From contig JAFSWV010000199.1 in the NCBI GenBank assembly GCA_017444325.1, positions 1 to 7,963 on the forward strand: a DNA stretch of 7,963 bases, in the 5' to 3' direction. Position 1 is the first letter of the stretch. Each line of letters starts with the position of its first letter. The translations under genes and the position numbers were made by a program. The notes below the pieces were generated by a model. The model made no database searches. It was not told the DNA's origin and saw only the letters and a program-made list of their open reading frames with translations. Shown here in pieces: positions 1 to 6,641 of the stretch. The DNA comes from a bacterium. GTDB lineage: Bacteria; Auribacterota; UBA3054.

Positions 1-78
1 GAAAAGGAATATGAGAAAACGATAACCCTGCGTTTGGAGAGCCGCGAAACAATTCTTCTTGAGGAAAGCGAGCCGTGA
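1..78 (+). CDS. 3' end of an unidentified upstream gene
   Basis: Frame 1 is open from the first base for 25 codons and stops at TGA 76-78. The visible tail is highly charged, rich in Glu, Lys and Arg, and ends in Leu-Glu-Glu-Ser-Glu-Pro. Its stop codon overlaps the GTG start of dprA in a GTGA arrangement (75-78). Such overlaps are typical of translationally coupled genes in one operon, which is the main reason to believe the frame is real. Too little is visible to assign a family; no domain or motif can be recognised. The alternative is that this is non-coding DNA that happens to be open for 75 bases, which is possible in a short stretch. Confidence 0.6.
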   Translation, partial: EKEYEKTITLRLESRETILLEESEP

Positions 79-1184
79 CGGACATTGACGCCCTTCTGAT
101 CCTGAACCACTTGCGCGTCGGGCCTATCTCGGCCAGAAGGCTTCTGGAATTTTTCGGCTCGCCTGCGGAGATCTTCCGCTCTCTGCCAAAGGAGAAGAAG
201 GCGCCGGAAATTGATTTTTTATCCGGCGATTATTCCCAAAGGCTCGCGAATTGGCAGAAGGAAGTCGATCTTGCCAAAGCCTGGGAAATAATCAAAAAAG
301 AGAAGATCAGGCTGGTCACTTTCTACGATCCTGATTATCCGGAGCTTTTGAAGCAGATCTTCGACCATCCGCTGCTTTTTTACATGAAGGGTAAACTCTC
401 AGCTAATGACAATGAAGCGCTGGCGATAGTGGGCTCCAGGGACGCCACGGAATACGGGCGCCACATCGCTTACCGCTGGGCCGCCAGGCTGGCTCAGGCG
501 GGGATCCCGATCGTTTCCGGCATGGCGCTGGGAATAGACACCGCGGCTCATGAAGGCGCGCTGTCGGTGGGTGGGCGAACGATCGCGCTTTTAGGCTACG
601 GCTTCGGCTACGTTTATCCCAAAGGCAACGAAAGGCTCTTCGACGAGATCGCGGAAAAAGGCGCCGTCATAACGGAGTACGCCTGGCACAGGGCGATCGG
701 CAAAGGCTCTTTCCCGCTGCGCAACCGGCTCATCGCCGGCATGGCCAGGGCGACGCTCGTTGTCGAATCAAGGGAGAAGGGCGGGTCGCTTATTACCGCG
801 CATTACGCCGCGGAGTACAACCGCTCGGTCTACGCCGTTCCAGGGCCTGTCACCGCTCCGCTTTCCGCCGGAACGAACAATCTCATCAGGGAAGGCGCGA
901 CGCTTGTCACGAGCCCTGAGCAGATGATAGATGAGTTCGAGCTGATGTTCCAAACGCCGCCCCAAGACCTTTCCCTGGAAGCGCGGCAGAAGGATACCGA
1001 GGAAAAATTGGAAGGCTTGGAAAAAGCGATCTTTTCCGCTTTAATGGAACCGATGACGCCGGACCATATCTCGACCTTGCTCGACGAATCCATAGATAAA
1101 GTTTCCGCTTCTTTGGTATCATTGGAAATAAAGGGCTACGTTCTGGCTCTGCCAGGCCGGAAATACGTTCGCTCGGAGACTTAA
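75..1184 (+). CDS. dprA: DNA-processing protein DprA (Smf)
   Basis: DprA binds incoming single-stranded DNA in the cytoplasm and loads RecA on it during natural transformation; homologues also occur in species not known to be competent. The 369-residue product has the full family layout: a helical N-terminal region (about 1-60), the Rossmann-fold DprA core (about 85-290) and a small C-terminal winged-helix domain (about 315-369). Core motifs are intact: Ala-Ile-Val-Gly-Ser-Arg at 117-122, Ser-Gly-Met-Ala-Leu-Gly-Ile-Asp-x-Ala-Ala-His at 148-159, Phe-Pro-x-Arg-Asn-Arg at 213-218, Gly-Gly-Ser-Leu-Ile-Thr-Ala at 236-242, Pro-Gly-Pro at 256-258 and Gly-x-Asn-x-Leu-Ile-x-x-Gly-Ala at 266-275. The start is GTG at 75, preceded by a purine-rich GAGGAAAG (61-68) and overlapping the upstream stop. 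The stop TAA abuts the ATG of the next gene. Competence in this organism cannot be inferred from dprA alone. Confidence 0.96.
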   Translation: MTDIDALLILNHLRVGPISARRLLEFFGSPAEIFRSLPKEKKAPEIDFLSGDYSQRLANWQKEVDLAKAWEIIKKEKIRLVTFYDPDYPELLKQIFDHPLLFYMKGKLSANDNEALAIVGSRDATEYGRHIAYRWAARLAQAGIPIVSGMALGIDTAAHEGALSVGGRTIALLGYGFGYVYPKGNERLFDEIAEKGAVITEYAWHRAIGKGSFPLRNRLIAGMARATLVVESREKGGSLITAHYAAEYNRSVYAVPGPVTAPLSAGTNNLIREGATLVTSPEQMIDEFELMFQTPPQDLSLEARQKDTEEKLEGLEKAIFSALMEPMTPDHISTLLDESIDKVSASLVSLEIKGYVLALPGRKYVRSET

Positions 1185-2324
1185 ATGCGACTCCTTTTTG
1201 CCATACAGAAACTGGATAAACGATTGGGCGGAGCCGAGCGCTTCACCACGAATCTTATAAAAAGCATGCTCAAAAGAGGGCATGACGTTACGATCGCCTG
1301 CTACTCCTGGGACAAGCAGTACGAGGAGCTGGGCATCAAATTCATAAAGATCCCTAAGATAGGTTTTTTTGGCGATCCGTGGGAAGAGTATTCCAAGAGC
1401 TTAAAGGAAGAAATAGAAAAACTGGAAGTTAAGCCAGACATTGTCTGCGGCCTAACCCAGATGTATCCCCAGGACGTTCACCGCTTCGCCGGCGGCATCT
1501 ACGCCTACTGGCTGCCCAAGAAATATCCCAGGACCTGGTTATTCCAGAAATTTATGCCGAGGAACCGCCGCATCCTTGAGTTTGAAAAGAAGATCTACGA
1601 TCCCAAAAATCTCAAATATGCCGTGGCCATTTCCGAAATGGACAAAGCGCTTTTGAAAAAATACTACGCTTTCCCGGAAGAGCGCATAATTACGATCTAC
1701 AACGGCATCGACCAGACGGAATTTCACAATAACGGCAGGGAAGAAGCCAGGCAAAAATTGACGCGAGCCAACGCGATAGATCCCTCATCCCGCATCGTGC
1801 TTTTCTCGGCCAACAATTACAAAAGGAAAGGCCTGCCCGAGGCGGTCGAAGCCATACTCAAAACGAAAGATCCCTCGAAGTTCGCGCTCGTCGTCATCGG
1901 CAAGCCTGACAAAGGCTTGAGAAGCGCGCTTAAAAGAAAAATTGGGGACAGCTTCCAAACCGTCTGGCTCTCCCGCGTTGACGACCCGGCGGAATATTAC
2001 CGCGGAGCGGACATCATGCTTTTCCCCACGCACTACGATTCTTTCGCGAACGTGACCGCCGAGGCCATGCTTTGCGGTCTGCCTTTGATCACGACTAAAG
2101 ACGCTGGCGGATCAGAAATGGTAACGCCCGGCGTCAACGGTTTCGTCGTGGACGACAGTTTCAAAACGCAGGAAATGGCGGAAGCCCTTGATATCCTTCT
2201 GGACGGGAAAAAGCTCGAAAGTTTCTCCCAAAACGCCCCCAACACAGCTAAAAATCTGACCCTTGACCTCTGCGCCCAGAATTTTGAGGCGCTTTTCCAG
2301 AAAATCTTAGAAGAAAAAAATTAG
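1185..2324 (+). CDS. GT4-family glycosyltransferase, WaaG-like (cell-envelope polysaccharide)
   Basis: This is a retaining GT-B glycosyltransferase that would transfer a sugar from a nucleotide-sugar donor to a lipopolysaccharide core or other surface glycan at the cytoplasmic face of the inner membrane. The N-terminal acceptor half has the glycine-rich Gly-Gly-Ala-Glu-Arg-Phe at 15-20. The linker shows Ile-Tyr-Asn-Gly-Ile-Asp at 171-176 (compare the P-G-I/N-G-V-D turn of GT4 enzymes), and Lys-Arg-Lys-Gly lies at 213-216. The donor-binding E-x7-E motif appears as Asp285-x7-Glu293, a conservative Asp-for-Glu change, followed by Ala-Met-Leu-Cys-Gly-Leu-Pro. The length of 379 residues is normal, and no membrane segment is evident. 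The segment around 85-105 and the Phe-Glu-rich stretch near 132 resemble WaaG/RfaG, so an LPS-core role is my inference; the exact sugar and acceptor are not readable. The ATG directly follows the dprA stop, with GGAG at 1175-1178 as ribosome binding site inside dprA, implying co-transcription. Confidence 0.88.
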   Translation: MRLLFAIQKLDKRLGGAERFTTNLIKSMLKRGHDVTIACYSWDKQYEELGIKFIKIPKIGFFGDPWEEYSKSLKEEIEKLEVKPDIVCGLTQMYPQDVHRFAGGIYAYWLPKKYPRTWLFQKFMPRNRRILEFEKKIYDPKNLKYAVAISEMDKALLKKYYAFPEERIITIYNGIDQTEFHNNGREEARQKLTRANAIDPSSRIVLFSANNYKRKGLPEAVEAILKTKDPSKFALVVIGKPDKGLRSALKRKIGDSFQTVWLSRVDDPAEYYRGADIMLFPTHYDSFANVTAEAMLCGLPLITTKDAGGSEMVTPGVNGFVVDDSFKTQEMAEALDILLDGKKLESFSQNAPNTAKNLTLDLCAQNFEALFQKILEEKN

Positions 2325-2330
2325 TTTTTT

Positions 2331-2339
2331 TGCTAAAAT
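2331..2339 (+). promoter_or_regulatory. Possible extended -10 promoter for the exported-protein operon
   Basis: TGCTAAAAT at 2331-2339 matches an extended -10 element (TGnTATAAT) at five of the six hexamer bases. It sits in the 51-base AT-rich gap between the glycosyltransferase stop and the PEP-CTERM gene. No convincing -35 hexamer is seen 16-18 bases upstream, where the sequence is A-rich. A start about 2346 would give a short leader of about 30 bases carrying GAGGT at 2366-2370. The alternative is simple read-through from the glycosyltransferase gene. Confidence 0.3.
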
Positions 2340-2375
2340 TAACTAATGTTTTTAATCTCCTAGAAGAGGTCACTT

Positions 2376-5048
2376 ATGAAAAATCATTTTTCCATGGTGC
2401 TGGCGCTTTTCATTGCGCTTTGTACTCTCTGCGCTTCCGCTTACGAAAGGGAACTGCTTAGTATTGGGTTCGAGTCCGGCGAAGGCTATGAACTTGGTTC
2501 CGTCATTGACCAGAACGGCTGGACGCACAAGGATCCCAGGTACAATCCGGACACTTCCAAGAACGAAGTCACGGACGGCATAGGTCCGGACGGCTCCCGG
2601 GCCCTGCATCTGGAGGGCAGCTCGAACTTCGTGGGACTGAATTTTGACCTCAGCACTATGGAGTTCGACAGGAATACGGAATATCTGGTCTGGTCTTTCA
2701 AACTGCAGCCTTTTGAGGATACGGAAGGCCGAGGCGGCATAGACGGCTACTATAAGCTCGGCGTGGACGACGGGGCCAGTCATTCCTACGGGCCGCCGTC
2801 GATCTTTGAGACCAAGAACTGGAACGGCGAGAGTTTCCGCGTTTACGGCTACGATCTGGTGGCGGGCGCGAACAAATGGTATATCCTGCCCTACGAGCAC
2901 GAATACGAATACAACGATATTGCCGTGACTGTTGATATGGCCAAGTACCAGATCATCTCCTGGCAGGTGGGCAGCCTCGTGACCAATGTGTCGATGGCTT
3001 TTACGAGCCAGCAGAGGAAGGATCCCAACTGGATGTCCTTCGAACTGTACGGCAACATCGACGACATTAAGCTTACGGCGGTCTCGAAGCCGGCGCCTCC
3101 TGTGGCAAAACTTGAGACCTATACAAAGACATTGCAAATAGACCGTGACGCCAAGGAGTTTTATTTCACGGTGCGCAACACCGGCACCAACAAGGTCAGC
3201 TACGTGGTCAGCATGGAAGGCGACCCGGGCTGGGTGGAGGCTGTCAACGGCGAAGGCACCATCGACGGGGAAGGCGAGAAGGAGCTCCAGTTCAGGCTGC
3301 TCAGGGATGATATGGCGGACTATTATTACCGCACCACCATCGTGGTAGACGGCGGCATGGGGGGAACTTTAACGGTCCCGCTTTCCGTGCAGTCCGGGCT
3401 GGTCTTCTATCAGGAAGATTTCTCCGGGCCGTATATGACGATAGGCGAGATCAGCGGCCAGGACCGCTGGTACACGGACAGGAGCGGAACTATTGACGGC
3501 AGCATCGGAAACGGCATGGCTTACAACAGCATGGTGGTGACGAATATGCCCTTCGCCATAGACGGGGAGCTGGCCAGGATAATCTGCTCCGGCGGCTACT
3601 ACGGCTACGAATATACCGTCGATACGCCCTCCAACCTGATCGTGGCGGTGGAGTTTGATTTCTACTGGCCCAGCGACAGCCAGGCGGCGAACTTCGACGT
3701 GACCGGCGAACTGTGGAAGCACATTCCCTTCAGCTTGAACTTCAGAAAGAGCGAGGGCGACACGCTGTTCAAGGCGACGAGGGCGCAGGGCGCGGATCTG
3801 ACCGGCGGCCTGGGCTCGAATCAGTACGAGTGCGACACTTGGCACCACTTAAGGTACGCCATGGACTTCCGTCAGCAGGTGGTGCCTTACATCGAAATGG
3901 ACGGCGAGCGCTATGAGTTTGGCGATGATATGCCGCTGCAGACTTACGGTGGAAAAGTTTTCCGCACCTTGCATACGCTGAATCTTGGTTCCGACGGCGT
4001 GCAGAAGAACGCGGATCAGATCGATTACGTCTCCGGCGTCTGCATCGACAATCTTCGGATCTTCGAGGAGAAGCGCGATGCCAAGCCGCACATGACGGGG
4101 CCCTCTTATGTCGCCATGAAGACGGATGACTCCTGCGACGTTGTTCTGAAAAACTCCGGCGCGGAAGCCTGCCAGTTCGAGGCGGAAGTTTTGGACGACG
4201 CTCCGCTCTTTGTGTCTCCCGCCACGGGGACTTTGTCCGAGTCCTTCACCGTCAACGTGGCCATTACGACGGAGCCCGACCCGGGCTTCTACCGCTACTA
4301 TGTCAGGTTCTTCAGCGAGACCGGCGGATGCGTCACCACCTTGGTGACCTGCGCCAGGGGCGGGATCTATTACACCGCGGATTTCGAGGAGCCCTATTTC
4401 CATCGCGGCAACATCAACGGCCAGGACGGCTGGACGCTTGATCCGGAGCAGAACGTCTCCAATCTGTGGGCCTTCGTGGAGGAGATCGACGGGCAGTACG
4501 CTTTGCGCTACTATGATTGCGGCGGATACAGCGGCACGCTTCTGCCGGTCTTCGTTCCCGCGGAGCAGAAGTTCACTTTCTCCTGCAGGCTCTATATCAC
4601 AGGCGAGGGGCCTCACGAAGCCATCCTTTACGTCAAGCAGTTCGGTCACAACCCGCTGCAGGAATTCTGGATCTGGCGCGATAAGGATTCCGGCTGCGCC
4701 TGGCTCTATGTGAAGGGTTATGAGGAACTGGAGCTGCCGCCGGCGCCCCTGGACGAATGGTTCGATTTCTCCTACACGCTGGACATGGGTTACCAGAAGT
4801 GGCAGACCACGGACATCACTTTCGGCGACTGCGTGACAAACGTGACGGATCTTGACATTTACTTTGAGAACACCAGGGAAGGCGAGGCTGTCACGGCTCT
4901 TTCCATCTGTTCCAGCGGCGATCTTGAAGAGGAGGTTTACGCCGACATCTTCGTGGATGACATCGCGGTCTATGACGCCACTGTTCCGGAGCCGGCGATC
5001 CTTGCTCTGCTGGCGGGACTCGTTGCCCTGGTTCTCAGAAAGTGGTAA
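2376..5048 (+). CDS. Large exported PEP-CTERM protein with three repeated beta-sandwich modules
   Basis: Function unknown; predicted to be exported and then processed by an exosortase. Residues 1-22 form a signal peptide (Lys2, hydrophobic 7-20, likely cleavage after Ala-Ser-Ala22). The last 22 residues are a PEP-CTERM signal: Val-Pro-Glu-Pro at 870-873, a hydrophobic stretch 874-887, then Arg-Lys-Trp. Between them lie three related modules of about 200-220 residues (about 28-237, 342-565 and 664-867). Each opens with Phe-Glu/Asp-Phe, then an Asn/Gln-rich turn and Trp (Asp-Gln-Asn-Gly-Trp at 45-49, Gly-Gln-Asp-Arg-Trp at 361-365, Gly-Gln-Asp-Gly-Trp at 682-686). Each closes with an Ile/Val-Asp-Asp/Asn-Ile/Leu strand (228-231, 557-560, 860-863). 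They look like LamG/concanavalin-type jelly rolls, but this is inferred. Two Ig- or BACON-like linkers (about 240-340 and 569-663) separate them. Glycan or surface binding is plausible; no catalytic motif was seen. Start supported by GAGGT at 2366-2370, 5 bases before the ATG. Confidence 0.85.
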   Translation: MKNHFSMVLALFIALCTLCASAYERELLSIGFESGEGYELGSVIDQNGWTHKDPRYNPDTSKNEVTDGIGPDGSRALHLEGSSNFVGLNFDLSTMEFDRNTEYLVWSFKLQPFEDTEGRGGIDGYYKLGVDDGASHSYGPPSIFETKNWNGESFRVYGYDLVAGANKWYILPYEHEYEYNDIAVTVDMAKYQIISWQVGSLVTNVSMAFTSQQRKDPNWMSFELYGNIDDIKLTAVSKPAPPVAKLETYTKTLQIDRDAKEFYFTVRNTGTNKVSYVVSMEGDPGWVEAVNGEGTIDGEGEKELQFRLLRDDMADYYYRTTIVVDGGMGGTLTVPLSVQSGLVFYQEDFSGPYMTIGEISGQDRWYTDRSGTIDGSIGNGMAYNSMVVTNMPFAIDGELARIICSGGYYGYEYTVDTPSNLIVAVEFDFYWPSDSQAANFDVTGELWKHIPFSLNFRKSEGDTLFKATRAQGADLTGGLGSNQYECDTWHHLRYAMDFRQQVVPYIEMDGERYEFGDDMPLQTYGGKVFRTLHTLNLGSDGVQKNADQIDYVSGVCIDNLRIFEEKRDAKPHMTGPSYVAMKTDDSCDVVLKNSGAEACQFEAEVLDDAPLFVSPATGTLSESFTVNVAITTEPDPGFYRYYVRFFSETGGCVTTLVTCARGGIYYTADFEEPYFHRGNINGQDGWTLDPEQNVSNLWAFVEEIDGQYALRYYDCGGYSGTLLPVFVPAEQKFTFSCRLYITGEGPHEAILYVKQFGHNPLQEFWIWRDKDSGCAWLYVKGYEELELPPAPLDEWFDFSYTLDMGYQKWQTTDITFGDCVTNVTDLDIYFENTREGEAVTALSICSSGDLEEEVYADIFVDDIAVYDATVPEPAILALLAGLVALVLRKW

Positions 5049-5074
5049 GATTAAAGAAAAATGAGGATATATTT

Positions 5075-5728
5075 ATGAGAAAATTTTTGGGCTGTCTTAT
5101 CGTTCTCCTGGCCTTTTCCGTCTGTGCCGAGGAAATGAAGATAAATGTGGGGACCGAAGTCCTCGTTCCGGAATTGACCGAGGAGCAAGTGAAGGAGGCG
5201 GAACGCCTGGCCAACATCAAATCCATGGTCTGGGACAGACTGTACCTGACCATGCCGTACCAGGACGCCACAAACGTCATGTCCAAGGCTTTGGAGTTCC
5301 AGGCTCCGGAATTCCCGTTCAAAGCGAAGGCTTATATGGTGGCAGCCTGCGACAATCTTAGCGGCAGCACCAACAAGATGGTTCTGGCAGCTCGCAGGCT
5401 TTTCTTTGACGACAAGGACCAGCTTCTGGCGATGGAGCACATCTTCAACGGCTGCACGGTCGATCAGAAAAATTACATCATGAACATGTACTCCAGGAAG
5501 TACACCATGATCCCCATACAAGCCAAGGATCACAGCTGGTTCAAGGTTGCTGATGGTATCTCCGTAGTGGTGGAGTTCATTGAGAGCAAATCGCAGATGA
5601 ACATCTACGGCTGGGCTACTCCCAGCGAATACACTGTCAGGGCTATCTATTACCTTGATAAGGAATTCATCTCTTTGGTGAACCGCCAGGGGCTTGCCAT
5701 GCTGCCGCCTGAGATCGCTCATCCCTGA
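5075..5728 (+). CDS. Exported protein of unknown function (217 residues)
   Basis: I do not recognise this family. The product has a clear type I signal peptide: Arg2-Lys3, hydrophobic core 4-16 and a Val-Cys-Ala site with cleavage after Ala18, leaving a mature protein starting Glu-Glu-Met. The cysteine at 17 does not fit a lipobox, so a lipoprotein is unlikely. The mature part is mixed: a charged, probably helical segment (35-60), a region with several Met and aromatic residues (60-150), and a beta-rich C-terminal third with Gly-Ile-Ser-Val-Val-Val-Glu-Phe (161-168). No further membrane segment was seen. ATG 5075 was chosen over the in-frame GTG at 5042 because GAGG at 5063-5066 lies 8 bases before it and the signal peptide begins there. 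It follows the PEP-CTERM gene by 26 bases and overlaps the next start by one base, so it is probably co-transcribed with both. Confidence 0.82.
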   Translation: MRKFLGCLIVLLAFSVCAEEMKINVGTEVLVPELTEEQVKEAERLANIKSMVWDRLYLTMPYQDATNVMSKALEFQAPEFPFKAKAYMVAACDNLSGSTNKMVLAARRLFFDDKDQLLAMEHIFNGCTVDQKNYIMNMYSRKYTMIPIQAKDHSWFKVADGISVVVEFIESKSQMNIYGWATPSEYTVRAIYYLDKEFISLVNRQGLAMLPPEIAHP

Positions 5729-6489
5729 TGAAAATGAAAATTCTTTTTCTTTTAACGCTAATGACCGGCATTACTGTTTTTGCTGCTGATCCTCTGATCG
5801 TGGCCCACCGCATGGGCGCGGGCGAACGCGATGAAAACGTTCTGGCCTCCCTTGAGGAGTGCTGCTCCAAGGGCATCAAAGCCTTTGAAACAGACATCCA
5901 CATCACCAAGGACGATCAGATCATAGCGACCCACGACGGCAGCCTCATGAGAAGATGCGGCGTGGAGGGCGTGGTGGAGGACATGACCTTAGAAGAGATA
6001 AAGAAGGTCAGGACTAAGGACGGGAACCCGCTGCCGACTTTGAAGGAGTTGCTAACTTTCCTGAAGGACAAGGACATCCTTATGCAGCTCGAAATAAAGT
6101 CGCCGCCTACTTTAGGAAGACTGAAAAAACTGGTCGAGGTCATGGTCAAGGAGCTTAAGGAAGCGGATTTCATTGGGGACGATCTTCTGGTCATTTCCTT
6201 CTGCCCGGATGCTCTTAGATTGACCAGAGAGGCCGAAGGCAGCATTAAAACGGGACTCTTGTGCGGCGGAAGCGACGAGAAGAACATACAGACGGCCAAG
6301 GATAACGGATGCTCCTGGATCTCCGCAGAGCTTTTGACGACCACCAGGGCTTTCGCCGATAAGGCTCACAAGGAAGGCTTCAAGCTGGCTTTGTGGACGA
6401 TAAGGGCTGACAGAGACTTTATCCTGGCCAAGGATCTGGAGGCCGATGCGATCGTCACGGACTATCCGGAAAAGTACTCTAAAAGGTAA
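5728..6489 (+). CDS. Exported glycerophosphodiester phosphodiesterase (GDPD family)
   Basis: GDPD enzymes hydrolyse deacylated phospholipid head groups (glycerophosphodiesters) to glycerol-3-phosphate and an alcohol. The 253-residue TIM-barrel product keeps the main active-site set: His27-Arg28, Glu36-Asn37, Glu54-x-Asp56, His69-Asp70 and Glu122-x-Lys124, with the usual ending Leu-Trp-Thr-Ile (about 221-224) and Thr-Asp-Tyr-Pro near the C-terminus. Two family signatures deviate: His-Arg-Gly is His-Arg-Met, and Pro-Glu-Asn-Thr is Asp-Glu-Asn-Val. Residues 1-19 or 1-20 form a signal peptide (Lys2, Lys4, hydrophobic 5-18, Phe-Ala-Ala), so it should act in the periplasm or outside, unlike cytoplasmic UgpQ. 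The ATG at 5728 shares one base with the upstream TGA (TGATG) and lacks a strong ribosome binding site, suggesting translation coupled to the unknown gene before it; ATG 5734 is an alternative start with little effect. Substrate specificity is not readable. Confidence 0.92.
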   Translation: MKMKILFLLTLMTGITVFAADPLIVAHRMGAGERDENVLASLEECCSKGIKAFETDIHITKDDQIIATHDGSLMRRCGVEGVVEDMTLEEIKKVRTKDGNPLPTLKELLTFLKDKDILMQLEIKSPPTLGRLKKLVEVMVKELKEADFIGDDLLVISFCPDALRLTREAEGSIKTGLLCGGSDEKNIQTAKDNGCSWISAELLTTTRAFADKAHKEGFKLALWTIRADRDFILAKDLEADAIVTDYPEKYSKR

Positions 6490-6501
6490 AAGGACCGCTA
6501 C

Positions 6502-6530
6502 TTGTATTTTCAGGGCGGTTTTCATATAAT
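6502..6530 (+). promoter_or_regulatory. Sigma70-type promoter ahead of the rplY leader RNA
   Basis: A perfect TATAAT lies at 6525-6530, with TTGTAT at 6502-6507 exactly 17 bases upstream. The -35 hexamer matches the consensus TTGACA only in its first three bases, but spacing is ideal. Transcription would start near 6537, only about 48 bases after the phosphodiesterase stop and about 184 bases before the rplY start codon. The match is by eye and no transcript data exist here. Confidence 0.55.
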
Positions 6531-6601
6531 ACTCACACTCTCATTTTGCGCGTTGGCTGACATCTCAGCCTGGTTCGTTTCTGCGAGCCAACCATAGCGT
6601 C

Positions 6602-6632
6602 GCTTTCAAAGAGGACAAATGTCCTCTTAAGC
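6602..6632 (+). other. Strong RNA hairpin in the rplY leader
   Basis: An 8-base-pair perfect stem (AAGAGGAC 6609-6616, GTCCTCTT 6621-6628) closes on a 4-base loop AAAT. It continues after a bulge (TCA 6606-6608) with GCTT 6602-6605 pairing AAGC 6629-6632. There is no T-run after it, so it is not a terminator. It lies 9 bases before the terminator stem and could be a stable core element of the leader fold or a transcriptional pause hairpin. Confidence 0.6.
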
Positions 6633-6641
6633 TTACGGAAT

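Noticed and set aside
2376..2441. Lipoprotein signal on the PEP-CTERM protein (Cys16 or Cys19)
   Set aside because: Neither cysteine has a proper lipobox, while Ala-Ser-Ala at 20-22 is a good type I cleavage site.
2370..3137. Long minus-strand open frame (255 codons)
   Set aside because: Antisense shadow of the first module of the PEP-CTERM gene; no domain or promoter seen.
3849..4649. Long minus-strand open frame (266 codons) inside the PEP-CTERM gene
   Set aside because: It is antisense to a well-supported gene with signal peptide, repeats and sorting signal. Its translation is Arg-, His- and Gly-rich with no recognisable motif, as expected from the mirror frame of a GC-rich gene.
5042..5074. 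GTG at 5042 as start of the unknown exported protein
   Set aside because: It would overlap the PEP-CTERM stop and place 11 charged residues before the signal peptide; ATG 5075 has GAGG at 5063-5066 at good spacing.
5051..5722. Minus-strand open frame (223 codons) covering almost exactly the unknown exported gene
   Set aside because: The + frame has a ribosome binding site, a signal peptide and operon spacing; the minus frame has none of these and a composition typical of an antisense shadow.
6494..6522. Hairpin ACCGC/GCGGT followed by TTTT as terminator of the phosphodiesterase operon
   Set aside because: Only five good pairs around a 16-base loop and a four-base T-run; it also overlaps the promoter. 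The terminator at 6642 is far stronger.
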